DNA of 6,877 bases from Promethearchaeota archaeon (GTDB lineage: Archaea > Asgardarchaeota > Lokiarchaeia > Sigynarchaeales > SOKP01): NCBI GenBank assembly GCA_030668025.1, contig DAOUUT010000201.1, positions 1 through 6,877 on the forward strand. The letters run 5' to 3'. This document shows positions 5,979-6,877 of this stretch, piece by piece (the first letter of the stretch is position 1; each line of letters begins with the position of its first letter). The notes under the pieces are model-generated. The model was not told the origin of the DNA. It searched no databases and saw only the letters and a program-made list of their open reading frames with translations. Both the position numbers and the translations under genes were made by a program.

Positions 5979-6079
5979 TATTCTGCTTCCCATTACATTC
6001 CCCTAATATCACTTCTACAATTTTGAAGACAAAGATTTAAATTTATGACTTGGATATTATGATATTATTAAAGCAGTAA
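5979..6079 (+). repeat. Direct repeat, copy 2 (101 bp)
   Basis: Partner of 5072-5173, same orientation, 907 bp downstream. Differences are two substitutions in the TAATAT/TTAAAT block, one missing T near 6018, and A for C at 6075. It lies between the 197-aa gene and TFB, so it forms most of the upstream region of TFB. The protein-like reading seen in copy 1 is also broken here by the same TGA, and no ATG-led ORF of any length continues from it. Confidence 0.95.
6031..6044 (+). promoter_or_regulatory. BRE/TATA-like element inside repeat copy 2 (possible TFB promoter)
   Basis: AAAGATTTAAATTT is identical to the element in copy 1. Transcription would begin near 6066 and give TFB a leader of about 84 bases. 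A competing TATA-like sequence, TATTAAATTT (6095-6104), lies outside the repeat and would give a leader of about 25 bases, so which one drives TFB is open. Confidence 0.3.
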
Positions 6080-6094
6080 CATGATCTAATTTTG

Positions 6095-6104
6095 TATTAA
6101 ATTT
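6095..6104 (+). promoter_or_regulatory. Alternative TATA box for TFB
   Basis: TATTAAATTT is centred about 51 bases before the ATG at 6150, which would start transcription near 6125. No Shine-Dalgarno site is visible before the TFB start, so the short leader offers no obvious ribosome contact. Confidence 0.3.
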
Positions 6105-6149
6105 GTGTTTAGATGGCAATTTTATCAATAAATTTTTGTGATATATAAT

Positions 6150-6877
6150 ATGAATAGCAATTACCGTGATCTAATAAAATCTAAGAATAATGATCAAGAT
6201 AATTTGTCCTCTACAAATAGTATTAAGTGTTGTGATAATCCATTTATTGAAGAACGTGATGGTAATAGAGTATGTCTTAACTGTGGTATGATTGCAGAAC
6301 GAACATACGTAGGGAATGAGCGAAGGGCTTATACTGTAGAAGAAATACAGAATAGAAGAAGAACTGAACCCCGTTGGAGGGATTTTGGCCCTCGAACAAT
6401 GCTTCCTACCACAAAGACCGACTCAAAAGGAAAATCAATAGGTCCTAAAGAGCAAGCTTTATTTTCTCGCTTATCAAAAATTCAAAATTCTTTAATTTCT
6501 AGTATAGAAAGGAACTTCTGGGAAGCAAAACCCAAATTAAAAATGTTAACCTCAAAATTAAACATTCCTGAATATATTTCAGAAACAGCTTGGAAAATTT
6601 ATAGTATTGTCGCTAAAAAAAAGTTAACAATGGGAAGATCTATTAATGGGTTTATAGCAGGTTCTTTGTACGCCGCGATAAGGGTTCACGATTTCCCTAG
6701 ATTATTAGACGAAGTCTGTGAAGCGTCACTTACGCCGCGAAGAACAGTACATAGAAGCCTTTCAATGATTATCCGTGAGATTTTACCCGAATTGGGCTTA
6801 AGATATCAGCCTATTACGGCAGAAAAGCTTGTATTTCGATTTGGGAACGAGTTAGATTTACCTATGAAAGTTCAAAA
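6150..6877 (+). CDS. tfb: Archaeal transcription factor B (TFIIB homologue), C-terminus cut by window edge
   Basis: The first 242 codons of a TFB, the factor that binds the TBP-TATA complex and BRE and recruits RNA polymerase. In order: an N-terminal tail (1-24) rich in polar residues; a zinc ribbon (about 26-50) with C27, C28, C42 and C45; a B-reader/linker region (about 55-98) with RRAYTVEE, RRRTEPRWRDFGP and PTTKTDSKG; and the first cyclin fold (about 103-218) with LTMGRSINGFIAGSLYAAIR (159-178), FPRLLDEV (182-189) and TPRRTVHRS (195-203). The second cyclin fold begins near 221 and runs off the end. The zinc ribbon's first half has adjacent Cys-Cys instead of CxxC or CxxH. The first cyclin fold is well kept. 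The ATG at 6150 is chosen; an in-frame GTG at 6138 would add four residues, and a TAA at 6129-6131 closes the frame above. Archaea often carry several TFBs, and this may be a divergent paralogue. Confidence 0.93.
   Translation, partial: MNSNYRDLIKSKNNDQDNLSSTNSIKCCDNPFIEERDGNRVCLNCGMIAERTYVGNERRAYTVEEIQNRRRTEPRWRDFGPRTMLPTTKTDSKGKSIGPKEQALFSRLSKIQNSLISSIERNFWEAKPKLKMLTSKLNIPEYISETAWKIYSIVAKKKLTMGRSINGFIAGSLYAAIRVHDFPRLLDEVCEASLTPRRTVHRSLSMIIREILPELGLRYQPITAEKLVFRFGNELDLPMKVQ

Noticed and set aside
5072..6079. Repeats as a CRISPR array or as insertion-sequence ends
   Set aside because: There are only two copies, 907 bp apart, in direct orientation and too long for CRISPR repeats; no terminal inverted repeats, transposase or integrase gene lies between them.

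Overview
The window is archaeal. The evidence is a transcription factor B gene at the right edge, BRE/TATA-type promoter sequences about 27 bases ahead of several starts (some implying leaderless mRNAs), T-run terminators, and a tungsten-type aldehyde:ferredoxin oxidoreductase. The DNA is AT-rich and intergenic stretches are very AT-rich. A strictly anaerobic archaeon is implied by the iron-sulfur and AOR genes. An Asgard (Lokiarchaeia-like) source would fit, but that is an inference from general gene style and not shown by any marker here.

Left part (1-1855, minus strand): a two-gene operon of an FAD-linked oxidase of the GlcD/VAO superfamily (TTG start) followed, 2 bases after its stop, by the N-terminal 160 codons of an HdrD/GlcF-like iron-sulfur protein that runs off the left edge. 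The pair looks like a flavoprotein dehydrogenase that passes electrons to an Fe-S partner; the substrate is unknown and the usual D-lactate/glycolate histidine motifs are not visible. Middle (1856-4924): a divergent promoter region, a six-helix membrane protein of unknown function on the plus strand that converges on a complete AOR gene on the minus strand, then a short nitroreductase-family flavoprotein, also minus, with its own terminator and promoter. The minus-strand genes are therefore neighbouring redox genes in at least three transcription units and not one operon.

Right part (4925-6877, plus strand): this is the unusual region. A 102-bp sequence (5072-5173) is repeated almost perfectly as 101 bp (5979-6079), in direct orientation, 907 bp apart. 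Between the copies lie a possible small or decayed gene (5057-5302, including a clean 42-codon ORF) and an unrecognised, charged, helical 197-aa protein gene with a leaderless-type promoter. The second copy sits 13 bases after that gene and 70 bases before a TFB gene, which is cut by the right edge and has an irregular zinc-ribbon first half (adjacent Cys-Cys instead of CxxC). Each repeat contains the same BRE/TATA-like element, so the duplication may have placed the same promoter in front of two different genes, or the repeats may mark the ends of a small inserted cassette. No integrase, transposase, CRISPR array, tRNA or rRNA was seen.
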